The translations under genes were made by a program, and so were the position numbers. 64,000 nt of DNA from Corynebacterium sp. CNCTC7651 (GTDB lineage Bacteria > Actinomycetota > Actinomycetes > Mycobacteriales > Mycobacteriaceae): the NCBI RefSeq assembly GCF_021496665.1, contig NZ_CP071246.1:1488001-1552000 (forward strand), read 5' to 3'. Each line of letters opens with the position of its first letter. The stretch's first letter is position 1. Below are positions 1 to 10,700 of the stretch, piece by piece. Under the pieces are notes generated by a model. It saw only the letters and a program-made list of their open reading frames with translations, made no database searches and was not told the DNA's origin.

Positions 1-298
1 GCTCAAACATCACCTGCATGCCCACGCAGATGCCCAGCACCGGGCGGCCGCCGGCGAGACGCTGGCCAACGATGCGCGGCGCCTGCACCGCTTTGAGCCC
101 GCGCATGCAGGCGTCGAACGCGCCGACACCCGGCACCACCAGTCCATCCGCCTCAACGGCAGTGGTTGGATCCTGCGTTACCTCCACCTGTGCACCCACG
201 TGCTCCAGCGCGCGCTGCGCGGAGCGGAGGTTGCCGGCACCGTAGTCCAGCAGGGCAACACGCGGGGAGGCCGATACCGGGGAAGCGTCAGTTGTCAT
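1..298 (-). CDS. hisH: Imidazole glycerol phosphate synthase, glutaminase subunit HisH (N-terminal part)
   Basis: HisH releases ammonia from glutamine for HisF, which makes imidazole glycerol phosphate and AICAR in histidine synthesis. Only the first 99 residues lie in the window. They show the class I amidotransferase fold start: [10 protein letters not shown] near residue 17, the PGVGAF strand near 56-61 and the nucleophile elbow GICVGMQ with the catalytic Cys at about 91. The ATG at 298 lies 26 bp after the frameshifted MFS gene, so hisH belongs to the hisD-hisC-hisB-MFS-hisH operon order usual in Corynebacterium. The rest of the gene is beyond base 1. Confidence 0.95.
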   Translation of the reverse strand, partial: MTTDASPVSASPRVALLDYGAGNLRSAQRALEHVGAQVEVTQDPTTAVEADGLVVPGVGAFDACMRGLKAVQAPRIVGQRLAGGRPVLGICVGMQVMFE

Positions 299-324
299 GT
301 GGCGAAAGTCTAGCGCCTCCGGGT

Positions 325-1924
325 CTAGCGTTCCGGGCGCGGGCGCTCACTGACGCGGTAGCGGCGCGGGGCCTGTACGGACTTGAGCCGAACGGCCAAG
401 TTGTTCACCTCTACAACGCGGTGGCGGCCCAGGCGGCGGTCCGCCAAGGTGACCGCAAGGCCGATGAGGATCACCGCGCTGGCGAGGCCGAACATGGGCG
501 CAAACGCCATGGTGGTGAGCAGCATGCCGTAGAACGTGGACCCCAACCCGGTGCCGCCGTCGAAAGAGATGTTCCAGATCGCAGAGGCCTGGGATGCCTT
601 ATCCCGCGGGAGGCGGTAGAACATCAGCGTCAGCGCCTCATTCTGCACGGCACCGAAGCCGGCGCCGTAGAACAGGACGGCAATCAGCATCGTCCACACC
701 GGTAGCTCAAGCGCCAGGATGATGGCCATCATGAGCACGCCCGCAGCCGCCGCGACCTGGAACGGGATGAGCACGGTGCCGGGCTGGCCCTTGCGGTCCA
801 TCACGCGGCCGGCGTAGTAGCGCGAGATCATCGCCGCGAAATTGGACAGGCCCAGCATCAGGCCGCCCAGCGCGGCCCCGCGCACCGGATCCAGGTCACG
901 CATGGATGCCGGCAGGAAGTTCGTGATCGCGCCGTAGGCGGTGGTGACAAACATGAGGGCCAGCGCTGGCACCAGCACGAGGTGCCAGGTGGGGACACGG
1001 ATCGCGCCGGTGGTGGCGGGCTCCGCCTCCGGCGTGGGGATAGACGGGATCAGCAGCGACGCGAACAGCGCGGACAAGCCAACCACCGCACCGATGGCGT
1101 AGACGGCGTTGTAGCCGATGAGGTCCACCAAAGCGAGGCCTGTCGGCAGCGCCAGCATTTGTGCTGCGCCCACCACAAGGCCCAGCGCACCGGTGGCGCT
1201 GCCCAGGAGGCGAAGCGGCACAAGCTCCGCCACAATCGCGGCCTCCGCGACGGAGAGTGCGCCGAACCCGACACCGCGGATCGCGCTGACGGTGAGCAGC
1301 ACCACCGGGTCCATGCCCAGCATGTACCCGAACGCTGGGGCACCGAGGAACCACCGCACCGATGGCGTAGACGGCGTTGTAGCCGATGAGGTCCACCAAA
1401 GCGAGGCCTGTCGGCAGCGCCAGCATTTGTGCTGCGCCCACCACAAGGCCCAGCGCACCGGTGGCGCTGCCCAGGAGGCGAAGCGGCACAAGCTCCGCCA
1501 CAATCGCGGCCTCCGCGACGGAGAGTGCGCCGAACCCGACACCGCGGATCGCGCTGACGGTGAGCAGCACCACCGGGTCCATGCCCAGCATGTACCCGAA
1601 CGCTGGGGCACCGAGGAGTAGCGCCGAGACGCTCATCACCAAGCGGTACCCTGCCACCCGCAGCAGCCACGGCGTGAACATCTGCGTAATCACCGTGGCC
1701 AGCATGAACACGCCGGTACTCAGGCCGGCAAGTGTTTCGCTGTGCCCGGCGTCGATAACCGCGGTAGGCACTACTGGCAGGAGCATGGACCACGCGCCGA
1801 ACGCAGCACCCACGGCAACGAGGACGGGTATCAACCCGCGGGCGCGCCAGACGCTTGTCAGGCTTTCTACCTCCGCCGGGGTGAGCGGTGCGCGGGAACG
1901 TGCGATCGGCCCTGCCAGTGCCAT
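325..1924 (-). pseudogene. MFS transporter broken by a 268-bp tandem duplication
   Basis: Two overlapping reading frames together encode one 12-TM-type major facilitator. The 5' part begins with ATG 1924 (MALAGPIARSRAPL) and is intact to the repeat. The 3' part, in another frame, carries the remaining helices to the stop at 325. A perfect 268-bp tandem duplication separates them; 268 is not a multiple of three, so it shifts the frame and repeats the segment from LLGAPAFGYMLGMD to AVYAIGAVV. Removing one copy restores a single frame of 443 residues, a normal MFS length. The gene sits between hisB and hisH, as an MFS gene does in other corynebacterial his operons; its substrate is unknown. Either a real inactivating mutation or an assembly error would explain this. 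Confidence 0.85.
1081..1617. repeat. Perfect 268-bp tandem duplication
   Basis: Bases 1081-1349 recur without a mismatch at 1349-1617, an offset of 268 bp. Both copies run from the AACCACCGCACC end to the CACCGAGGA end. The duplication lies entirely inside the MFS coding region and shifts its frame. Confidence 0.97.
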
Positions 1925-1959
1925 GGTGGTGTGGTCTGCCCCTTCCTACTGCGTCAGTA

Positions 1960-3607
<1,648 letters not shown>

Positions 3608-4933
3608 CTACTCCCCTTCCGCGGTACCGTCGTTCAGCCGCGCGGTAATCGCCTCGCCGTGCGCGGGCAGCTGCTCATCCTCGGCCAGCGCAATGATGTG
3701 CTCGCCGATCTCCACCAGCGCAGCTGCGTCATACTCAATCAAGTTCACCGGCTTGAGGAAGGTGTGCGTGGACAGGCCGGCGTTGAACCGCGCGGTCCCG
3801 GACGTCGGCAGCACGTGGTTCGACCCGGCCGCGTAATCGCCCAGCGGCACAGGCGAGTGCGGCCCGACAAAGATCGCGCCGGCGTTGACAATCTGCTCCG
3901 CCACCTCGCGCGCGTTCTCCGTGTGAATCTCCAAGTGCTCCGCCGCGTAGGCGTTAGCGACGGTGATGGCGGCGGAGCAATCGTCCACAAGCACGATGCC
4001 CGACTGCTCCCCGCCGAGGGCAGACGCGGCGCGCTCCGAGTTGAGCGTCTGAGCCGCACGCTTTTCGACGATCCCCTGCACCGCATCCGCAAGTTCCACC
4101 GTATCTGTAATAAGCACGCTCGCTGCCTGCTCATCGTGCTCCGCCTGGGAAATCAGGTCCACCGCGACGTAATCCGGATTGGCCGAGGCATCCGCGATGA
4201 TGGCGATCTCGCTGGGCCCGGCCTCCGCGTCAATGCCCACCACGCCGTTGACCAGGCGCTTCGCGGCGGCGACGAAGATGTTACCGGGGCCGGTCACCAT
4301 GTCCACCGGCTCCAGGGCGGCCGCATCGTCGCCGTAGGCCATCAGGGCGATCGCTTGCGCTCCGCCAACGGCCCACACTTCATCCACGCCCAGCAGCGCG
4401 CACGCGGCGAGGATGGTGGGGTGCGGCCACCCGCCGAAATCAGCCTGCGGCGGCGTGCACACCACCATGGAGGACGCGCCCGCCTCCTGGGCCGGAATGA
4501 CGTTCATGAGCACGCTTGACGGGTAGACCGCCTTGCCGCCGGGAACGTAGAGACCCACGCGCGCGACGGGGATGAAGGTCTCCGTCACCGTGGCGCCGGG
4601 GCCCAGCGTGGTGGTGTGCGCCTTGGGCTTCTGATCTGCGTGGACCGCCCGGATGCGGGCAATCGCCTCCTCGAGTGCCGCGCGCAGGCGCGGGGAGAGC
4701 TGCTCTTCGGCTGCGCGGATGACCTCTTCCGGCACGCGGACGGACTCTGGACGGATGCCGTCGAACTGCTCGCCGTATTCCAGCGCCTTGGCCGCGCCGT
4801 GGTCGCGCACGTCCTGCACAATCGGCGCCACCGTGGGCAGCACCTTCGACACATCTACGCCGCCGCGGGGCAGCACCCGGCGTAGTTCAGCAGTGGACGG
4901 GGTCTGGCCCCGCAGGTCCGTCAGGCGCAGCAC
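3608..4933 (-). CDS. hisD: Histidinol dehydrogenase HisD
   Basis: HisD oxidises histidinol to histidine in two NAD-dependent steps at a Zn site. The 441-residue protein has full family length. It carries [16 protein letters not shown] near 129-144, [13 protein letters not shown] near 189-201, TGPGN near 214-218, AGPSEI near 238 and the catalytic QAEHDE at 263-268. I chose GTG 4933 because AGGAGG lies 6 bp upstream and the protein then starts MLRLTDLRG as the family does; the frame stays open further upstream without meaning. It is the first gene of the his operon seen here. Confidence 0.95.
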   Translation of the reverse strand: MLRLTDLRGQTPSTAELRRVLPRGGVDVSKVLPTVAPIVQDVRDHGAAKALEYGEQFDGIRPESVRVPEEVIRAAEEQLSPRLRAALEEAIARIRAVHADQKPKAHTTTLGPGATVTETFIPVARVGLYVPGGKAVYPSSVLMNVIPAQEAGASSMVVCTPPQADFGGWPHPTILAACALLGVDEVWAVGGAQAIALMAYGDDAAALEPVDMVTGPGNIFVAAAKRLVNGVVGIDAEAGPSEIAIIADASANPDYVAVDLISQAEHDEQAASVLITDTVELADAVQGIVEKRAAQTLNSERAASALGGEQSGIVLVDDCSAAITVANAYAAEHLEIHTENAREVAEQIVNAGAIFVGPHSPVPLGDYAAGSNHVLPTSGTARFNAGLSTHTFLKPVNLIEYDAAALVEIGEHIIALAEDEQLPAHGEAITARLNDGTAEGE

Positions 4934-4958
4934 AATTAGCCTCCTGGAGCAGTGGGTG

Positions 4959-4985
4959 GTTACCCGCTTCGAGTCTGTTACCCGC
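4959..4985. repeat. Two 9-bp direct repeats upstream of hisD
   Basis: GTTACCCGC occurs at 4959-4967 and again at 4977-4985, 18 bp apart, inside the 53-bp gap before hisD. On the hisD strand this is GCGGGTAAC twice. The spacing would suit a protein site upstream of the hisD ribosome-binding site; no function is known. Confidence 0.45.
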
Positions 4986-4986
4986 C

Positions 4987-5562
4987 TTAGTCTAGGGCCA
5001 CCGCCGGCCGGATCCCCGCGCGGGCCTCTGCGCGCGCAAGGCGGGAGAGCTCGAGGAAGCTCGCCAGCCAGAACGTGGCGGCTGCAACGAGCGGTGCCAC
5101 CAACCACGCCACGTGCGGGTCCACCGACGGCGCAAGGGTAAACGGAGCGCTATTCGCGCTCTCCGAGTGCGATGGCACCGGGTACAACGCGCGCACGGTG
5201 AGCTCCCCGGCGGCAAACACGGTGAACGCGGATGCGCCTGCCACAGCGGTAAGCCACATGAGCTCACCAAACCCGCCTGCTACCTCGCGCTTCGCCGTCT
5301 GGACCAGCGCTATGACGCCAAGTACAGCACCGATAACGGCGGCGATGATTGCCAGCCACGCCACAGCCGCGAATTCGACGCTGTCCGCGCTGGCAGCCTG
5401 GTCAACTACCGCTGCCCCGTCCACAAACGCCACCGTGTAGGTGGGGCGCAGAAAGCCCCACACCACCCCGCCGACCAGCCCTAGCAGGAGTCCGGCAGCC
5501 AAAAGCCCCGCTCCTGCGCCGAACGCGCGCGGGTAGCGGGGCGTGGTTCGCGCCACGGCCAT
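4987..5562 (-). CDS. Four-helix membrane protein, DUF2567-like
   Basis: The 191-residue protein has four hydrophobic segments, near residues 12-36, 66-88, 101-122 and 151-170, with a soluble loop between the first two. It resembles actinobacterial DUF2567 membrane proteins in layout and in the [11 protein letters not shown] region after the first helix. The ATG at 5562 overlaps the TAA of the upstream lipoprotein gene by one base (TAATG), so translation is probably coupled. Function is unknown. It ends 53 bp before hisD on the same strand. Confidence 0.8.
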   Translation of the reverse strand: MAVARTTPRYPRAFGAGAGLLAAGLLLGLVGGVVWGFLRPTYTVAFVDGAAVVDQAASADSVEFAAVAWLAIIAAVIGAVLGVIALVQTAKREVAGGFGELMWLTAVAGASAFTVFAAGELTVRALYPVPSHSESANSAPFTLAPSVDPHVAWLVAPLVAAATFWLASFLELSRLARAEARAGIRPAVALD

Positions 5563-6335
5563 TAGCCGTTGCAGACCTTCCAGCGGCCGTCTTCCTTGGC
5601 AAAGAGCTGGACCTGAGACGCGTTGCCCTCAGAGTTAGAGGTGGACACCGTGGCGGAGGCGCGGTTGCCGTCAATGCGCACGTCCGTAACCTTCACGTCG
5701 GTCTTCGGGATGTTAATGGTGCCGCCCTGCGCCTCCTGGGCGCGCATCATCTGCTCGACCATGTCGAGGGTCAGGCCCTGGCGCTCAAACTCCTCGAGTG
5801 CCGGCTGGCGCACCGCAGCACACGAGTTGTCCAAGATCGTGCGGGTCCAGGTAGCGAAGGAATCCGGGTTGGTCACCTTGCGCACCACGTCTTCCATCTG
5901 CTTGCGGTCTGCCTCAGAGCCTTCCTTACCGGTGGTGATCGGCTCGTAGGTGGGGATCTCCACCTGGCCGTTCTCAAACGGGTTCGCAATGGTCGGTACC
6001 GCACCGCCAGCGGCCGCGCCCGGGTTCTGGTTGTTCGCCGGCGCCTTGGAGGTGGTTTTCGCAGCGGAGCTCTTCGGCTCCTTGGACTCCTTACCGTCCT
6101 TAGACTCTTCGGCCTTCGCGGTATCCTCCGCAGCCGCAGTCTCCTCAGCCGCCACAGCATCCGTGGTCTCCCCGGCCGCTACATCCGCGGTCGCAGCACC
6201 CGGAGCCGTTGCCGCGGTGGATAGACCGCCGCTGGCGGTGTCCTCTTTCTCACCGCAGGCGCTGAGGCTCAGCGCAAGGGCCAACGCGGTTAGGCTCGCC
6301 GCTGCGGCCTTCTTGGAAGTGGTGGTCAGGGTCAC
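5562..6335 (-). CDS. Secreted lipoprotein, Ala/Lys-rich linker plus C-terminal NTF2-like domain
   Basis: The 257-residue protein starts with a lipoprotein signal peptide: basic N-terminus, hydrophobic stretch and lipobox LSAC with the lipidated Cys near 27. A low-complexity Ala/Glu/Lys/Ser linker follows to about residue 110. A folded C-terminal half then ends with VQLFAKEDGRWKVCNG, typical of small NTF2-like or DUF4878-type lipoproteins. GTG 6335 is preceded by GAGGAG. Lipidation would depend on LspA, encoded further along in this window. The gene is divergent from the TetR gene and likely transcribed from a TACAAT promoter. No specific role is recognised. Confidence 0.85.
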   Translation of the reverse strand: MTLTTTSKKAAAASLTALALALSLSACGEKEDTASGGLSTAATAPGAATADVAAGETTDAVAAEETAAAEDTAKAEESKDGKESKEPKSSAAKTTSKAPANNQNPGAAAGGAVPTIANPFENGQVEIPTYEPITTGKEGSEADRKQMEDVVRKVTNPDSFATWTRTILDNSCAAVRQPALEEFERQGLTLDMVEQMMRAQEAQGGTINIPKTDVKVTDVRIDGNRASATVSTSNSEGNASQVQLFAKEDGRWKVCNG

Positions 6336-6380
6336 GAATATCGCTCCTCTAAAACGTGCCTTGGGAGTACAACAGCGAGC

Positions 6381-6386
6381 ATTGTA
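6381..6386 (-). promoter_or_regulatory. Candidate -10 box (TACAAT) for the lipoprotein gene
   Basis: On the minus strand TACAAT lies 46 bp upstream of GTG 6335, giving an expected leader of about 38 nt. No convincing -35 box is visible, which is common in corynebacterial promoters. Confidence 0.5.
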
Positions 6387-6424
6387 ACAACGCCAAGCTG
6401 GGGCAAGTGTCAGCTACGGGTGCC

Positions 6425-6440
6425 AACCATCTGGGTGGTT
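6425..6440. promoter_or_regulatory. Short inverted repeat, possible operator
   Basis: AACCA and TGGTT are separated by 6 bp in the gap between the lipoprotein gene and the TetR-type regulator. Position suits autoregulation, but the 5-bp arms are short. Confidence 0.3.
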
Positions 6441-6467
6441 TCTGTGAGGTCGCCGTCAGTGCACGGC

Positions 6468-6473
6468 TACAGT
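6468..6473 (+). promoter_or_regulatory. Candidate -10 box (TACAGT) for the TetR gene
   Basis: TACAGT ends 8 bp before the ATG at 6482. A transcript from it would start at or next to the ATG, so the mRNA would be leaderless. This fits the absence of a Shine-Dalgarno sequence. Confidence 0.4.
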
Positions 6474-6481
6474 TGGGCCGT

Positions 6482-7051
6482 ATGCAGCTGTCCCGCGAGG
6501 CGATTACTACCGCCGCTGTCAACATCCTTGACGCATACGGCCTCGCGGATGTTTCCATGCGCCGTGTCGCCACCACCCTCAGAGTCGCTCCGGGCGCCTT
6601 GTACTGGCACATCGAGAACAAGCAGGAACTCATCGCATCCATGGCGGCGGCCATTGTGGCGCCCGTGGTCGCGTCCCCACCGGAAGACCCTCGTGCCCTC
6701 GCCGCCGCGCTGCGCCGCGCCGTCCTAAGTGTTCGCGACGGCGCAGAGGTGGTGATGAGCGCGATCGGCCAGCCGGAGGCGCAGGTTGGACGGGACCTCG
6801 CGGAGACATTCTCGCGGGTTGTGGCCGCGTGGTCGGCGCAGCGATCGTCGGCACGCAATGTGCGCGCGGCCGCGAGCGGCCTGCTCCACCTCACCCTGGG
6901 TGCCGCCGCGGTGCAGCAGTCCGCGGAGCAGCTCGCGGACGCCACAGGGGCTGAGCGTGACGACGATGCGGAGGCAGCCGCCGAGCACGCCACGGCGGTG
7001 GAACTGATGTTGGGTGGACTGGGTTGCACTACGATTAGTCGGCATGACTGA
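6482..7051 (+). CDS. TetR-type transcriptional regulator
   Basis: The 189-residue protein has an N-terminal TetR helix-turn-helix: REAITTAAVNILD, then VSMRRVATTLRVAPGALYWH and KQELIASMA, covering about residues 5-55. The LYWH form and the alpha-helical Ala-rich C-terminal half resemble TetR-class repressors with a TetR_C domain. ATG 6482 gives the normal family start. Its stop overlaps the glgX start by 8 bp, so it is co-transcribed with the debranching enzyme gene and may control it or the divergent lipoprotein gene. The ligand is unknown. Confidence 0.88.
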   Translation: MQLSREAITTAAVNILDAYGLADVSMRRVATTLRVAPGALYWHIENKQELIASMAAAIVAPVVASPPEDPRALAAALRRAVLSVRDGAEVVMSAIGQPEAQVGRDLAETFSRVVAAWSAQRSSARNVRAAASGLLHLTLGAAAVQQSAEQLADATGAERDDDAEAAAEHATAVELMLGGLGCTTISRHD

Positions 7052-9224
7052 AACTACCAATCAGCCCGCAGCCCAGGATTCCGCGCCGGAAACCTGGCCG
7101 GGCTCTGCCTACCCGCTCGGTTCCACGTACGACGGTGCAGGCACGAACTTCGCCATTTTCTCTGCAGTGGCGGAGAAGGTTGAACTCTGCCTGATCGACG
7201 AGGACGGCGCGGAGACCCGCGTTGAGCTCCAGGAAGTGGACAACTACGTCTGGCACGCCTACCTACCCGGCATCGCCCCCGGCCAGCGCTACGGCTACCG
7301 CATCCACGGCCCGTGGGACCCGCAGAACGGCAAGCGCTGCGACGCGACCAAGCTGCTGGTGGACCCGTACGCCCGCGCCTTCGACGGCGAGTTTGACCAG
7401 CACTCTTCCCTCTTCTCCTATGACATTCACGCAGAGGAGCCGGGCACGGGCCGCAACGAGGAGGACTCCCTCGGCCACACCATGCTCTCCGTGGTGATCA
7501 ACCCGTTCTTCGACTGGGGCGATGACCGCTCCCCCAACATTCCGGATGAAGAGGCCGTGATCTACGAATGCCACGTGAAGGGCATGACGCAGATGCACCC
7601 GGATATCCCGGAGAACCTGCGCGGCACCTACGCCGGCATGGCGCACCCCGCGATGGTGGAGTACCTCTCCGACCTCGGCGTGACGTCTGTGGAGCTTTTG
7701 CCGGTGCACCAGTTCCTGCAGGACGACCGCCTGCGCGACCTGGGCTTGCGCAACTACTGGGGCTACAACACCTTCGGCTTCTTCGCGCCGGAGAACAACT
7801 ACGCGTCCTCCGACAAGCCGGGCGACGCTGTGGCTGAGTTCAAGCAGATGGTGCGCGCGTACCACGAGGCCGGGATGGAGATCATCCTGGACGTGGTGTA
7901 CAACCACACCGCCGAGGGCAACCACCTCGGCCCAACCATCGCGTTCCGCGGCATTGACAATGAGGCGTACTACCGCCTGGTGGACGGCGACCGGTTCCAC
8001 TACATGGATTACACCGGCACCGGCAACTCCTTCAACGTGCGCGACCCGCACTCCCTGCAGCTGATCATGGATTCGCTGCGCTACTGGGTCACCGAGATGC
8101 ACGTGGACGGCTTCCGCTTCGACCTCGCCTCCACTCTGGCGCGCGAATTCTCCGACGTGGACCGTCTGGCCACCTTCTTCGACCTGGTGCAGCAGGATCC
8201 GGTTGTGTCCCAGGTGAAGCTGATCGCCGAGCCATGGGATGTGGGCGAGAACGGCTACCAGGTGGGCAACTTCCCGCCGCTGTGGAGCGAGTGGAACGGT
8301 AAGTACCGCGACACCATGCGCGATTTCTGGCGCGGCGAGACGTCCACCTTGGGCGAGTTCGCGTCCCGCCTCACCGGCTCTTCCGACCTGTACCAGCACA
8401 ACGGCCGCCGCCCGACGGCGTCCATCAATTTCATCACGGCGCACGACGGCTTCACGCTCAATGACTTGGTGAGCTACAACGAGAAGCACAACGAAGCTAA
8501 CGGCGAGGACAACCGGGACGGCGAGAGCCACAACCGCTCCTGGAACTGCGGTGAAGAGGGCCCGACGGAGGACCCGGAGATCCAGCAGCTGCGCGCGCAG
8601 CAGCGCCGCAACTTCCTCACCACGCTGCTGCTGTCCCAGGGCACCCCGATGCTCGCGCACGGCGACGAGTTCGCCCGTACGCAGGGCGGCAACAACAACG
8701 TCTACTGCCAGGACAACGAGATTGCGTGGATGAACTGGGACCGCTTGGAGGAGGCGCAGGACCTCCACGCATTCACTAAGCGCCTGATTGCCATCCGCAA
8801 GAAGCACCCGGTGTTCCGCCGCCGCCGCTTCCTCTCCGGCGGTGCGCTGGGTGAGGATGTGGTGGATCGCGAGATCGCCTGGCTGGTCCCGGACGGTCAG
8901 CTGATGACCCAGAGTGACTGGGACTACGCCTTCGGCAAGGCGCTCATGGTGTACCTCAACGGCGACGCCATCACGGAGGAGGACCGCCGAGGCCGCAAGG
9001 TCAGCGACGATTCCTTTGTGCTGATGTTCAACGCCCACTTCGAGGACATCGAGTTCACGGTGCCGCCGAAGCAGTTCGGCGGGGCGTGGGAGATCCTGAT
9101 CGACACCACCGAGCCGCTGGGCTACCCCGTGGAGAAGGCAGTGTTGGCCGCAGGCGATACGGTAGTTATCCCGGCCCGCTCCACGGCTGTGCTCAAGCAG
9201 GTTGAGCCGCCGGTGCGCAACTAG
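7044..9224 (+). CDS. glgX: Glycogen debranching enzyme GlgX
   Basis: GlgX hydrolyses alpha-1,6 branches of glycogen limit dextrins and supplies linear glucans. The 726-residue protein has an N-terminal CBM48 (YPLGSTYDGAGTNFAIFSA, near 24-42) and a GH13 barrel. Motifs seen are ILDVVYNHTAEG, DGFRFDLAS (nucleophile D360), LIAEPWD (acid E396) and TAHDGF (D468), and the isoamylase-type LRNYWGYN is present. ATG 7044 lies inside the end of the TetR gene; no strong ribosome-binding site is seen, in keeping with coupling. The products feed TreY and TreZ, encoded downstream. Confidence 0.95.
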   Translation: MTETTNQPAAQDSAPETWPGSAYPLGSTYDGAGTNFAIFSAVAEKVELCLIDEDGAETRVELQEVDNYVWHAYLPGIAPGQRYGYRIHGPWDPQNGKRCDATKLLVDPYARAFDGEFDQHSSLFSYDIHAEEPGTGRNEEDSLGHTMLSVVINPFFDWGDDRSPNIPDEEAVIYECHVKGMTQMHPDIPENLRGTYAGMAHPAMVEYLSDLGVTSVELLPVHQFLQDDRLRDLGLRNYWGYNTFGFFAPENNYASSDKPGDAVAEFKQMVRAYHEAGMEIILDVVYNHTAEGNHLGPTIAFRGIDNEAYYRLVDGDRFHYMDYTGTGNSFNVRDPHSLQLIMDSLRYWVTEMHVDGFRFDLASTLAREFSDVDRLATFFDLVQQDPVVSQVKLIAEPWDVGENGYQVGNFPPLWSEWNGKYRDTMRDFWRGETSTLGEFASRLTGSSDLYQHNGRRPTASINFITAHDGFTLNDLVSYNEKHNEANGEDNRDGESHNRSWNCGEEGPTEDPEIQQLRAQQRRNFLTTLLLSQGTPMLAHGDEFARTQGGNNNVYCQDNEIAWMNWDRLEEAQDLHAFTKRLIAIRKKHPVFRRRRFLSGGALGEDVVDREIAWLVPDGQLMTQSDWDYAFGKALMVYLNGDAITEEDRRGRKVSDDSFVLMFNAHFEDIEFTVPPKQFGGAWEILIDTTEPLGYPVEKAVLAAGDTVVIPARSTAVLKQVEPPVRN

Positions 9225-9242
9225 AAGGAGGAACGCAACAAC

Positions 9243-10661
9243 GTGATTTCGGCTCACGGTGCCCAGGTGACAGTGACTAATGAGGAGATCACTGTCACAC
9301 CGACCCCGCTTGCCGCTTCCCTTGCGGGGAGCAGCGCAGCACGCAGCCTGGCTATTGCCGACGTCCGCTCGGTGACCGCCACCCCAGGCGATGCCTGGAC
9401 GCCGGCTGCGGTAGCAATTGATGCCGGGGCCGGCACCGTGACCATCACGTTTCCTCCCGGGGATGCCTCCGGGCCGGAAGACCTCGCCGCGCTGATCACC
9501 GAGGCGATGCAGGGCGAGGCGCCTGACGTGGCTCCGCTGGACGGCCACGCCGGCATACCCGGCTTCAGCTTCGTCGCCCTCGATGTGGAGACGGCGAACC
9601 AGCACTGGGGCTCCATCTGCCAGATCGGCATGGTGAAAATCGTGGACGGCGAGGAAGTGGAGCGCGTCTCCTGGCTGTGCACCCCGCCGGCCGGCATCGA
9701 CGAGTTCGATCCCTACAACGTGGCAATCCACGGCATTACCAGCGAAAAGGTTGCGGATTCCCCCAATGTGGGCGACCTGATTGACGGGGTCAGCGACTTC
9801 GTCGGCGACCTACCCTTGGTGGCGCACAACGCCCAGTTCGACGTAACAGCACTGCGCAACGCCTGCGTGGCTACGAGGCGCCCTATCCCGCGCATGATGT
9901 TCGCCTGCACGCTTGCCCAATCCCGCGCCACGGCCCTCGACGTGCTCAACCACCGCCTGCCCACCCTCGCGGAATTCTTCGAGGTCGCGCTGGACAACCA
10001 CCATGACGCGGCAGCGGACGCAGCCGCCTGCGCAGGCATCATGGTGGGCCTTGCCAGGCGCGCCGCGCATGAGGGCTCGCTCATGAGCTTCGTGCACAAC
10101 ACCGGCTTCGCGCTCGGCTCGCTTGACGACGTCCGCGTGACCCCGGTGTTGCGTGACCGCTCCGGGGCGACCCGCGCCATGCAGGCCAAGCGGGTTGCGG
10201 AGGCGGGTTTGTTGGCCGCTGTCGGTGCCGTCGCCACGCCGCAGGGCTCCAACCAGTCGGGGCCGAGCGATGCCGGGGAGCGCCCGCGGGAGCAGCGCGC
10301 GGCGGCGCCACGCAATCAGGCTCAGCGCAATCAAGCGCCGTGGCAGGCGGTCGCTACCCCGGACACTATTCCGGACCCGAACCCCGAGGCGGATCCAGAC
10401 TCCCCGCTCTACGGCCAGAATGTGACGCTGACGGGGGACTTCGAGCCCTACGACAAGGGCGAGCTGTGGAACGGCATCGCGCATCACGGCGGCACGGTGG
10501 GCAAGAACGTGACCAAGAAGACCACGATCTTGGTTGCGGGCGAGTGGGCGACGATGACCACGAAGGAAAAACGCGCCCGCGAGCTGCAGGAGAAAGGCCA
10601 AGAGATCGAAATCTGGCCAGCCTCGAAGCTGTTTGCAGTCCTGGGGCTCGCCGCTGAATAG
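9243..10661 (+). CDS. DnaQ-like 3'-5' exonuclease with C-terminal BRCT domain
   Basis: The 472-residue protein has three parts. Residues 1-100 are a variable N-terminal region. A DEDDh exonuclease domain follows at about 110-285, with exo I FVALDVETAN, exo II AHNAQFD and exo III HHDAAADA. After a Pro/Gln-rich linker comes a BRCT-like domain near 390-470 (NVTLTGDFEPYDKGELWNGI, then GGTVGKNVTKKTTILVAGEW). Stand-alone epsilon-type exonucleases of this kind probably act in DNA repair rather than as the replicase subunit. GTG 9243 has a strong AGAAGGAGGAAC site overlapping the glgX stop. The link to glucan metabolism is positional only. Confidence 0.88.
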   Translation: MISAHGAQVTVTNEEITVTPTPLAASLAGSSAARSLAIADVRSVTATPGDAWTPAAVAIDAGAGTVTITFPPGDASGPEDLAALITEAMQGEAPDVAPLDGHAGIPGFSFVALDVETANQHWGSICQIGMVKIVDGEEVERVSWLCTPPAGIDEFDPYNVAIHGITSEKVADSPNVGDLIDGVSDFVGDLPLVAHNAQFDVTALRNACVATRRPIPRMMFACTLAQSRATALDVLNHRLPTLAEFFEVALDNHHDAAADAAACAGIMVGLARRAAHEGSLMSFVHNTGFALGSLDDVRVTPVLRDRSGATRAMQAKRVAEAGLLAAVGAVATPQGSNQSGPSDAGERPREQRAAAPRNQAQRNQAPWQAVATPDTIPDPNPEADPDSPLYGQNVTLTGDFEPYDKGELWNGIAHHGGTVGKNVTKKTTILVAGEWATMTTKEKRARELQEKGQEIEIWPASKLFAVLGLAAE

Positions 10662-10700
10662 TGCATGGAACCGGACGCGCATTTTCTGCGTCTAATACCC

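Noticed and set aside
4934-4986. T-box or attenuator leader for hisD
   Set aside because: Only 53 bp and no T-box consensus sequence; only two short direct repeats are seen.
7263-9731. Long minus-strand ORF (822 codons) opposite glgX
   Set aside because: It is a high-GC shadow of glgX: no family motifs, while the plus strand encodes a full GH13 enzyme.
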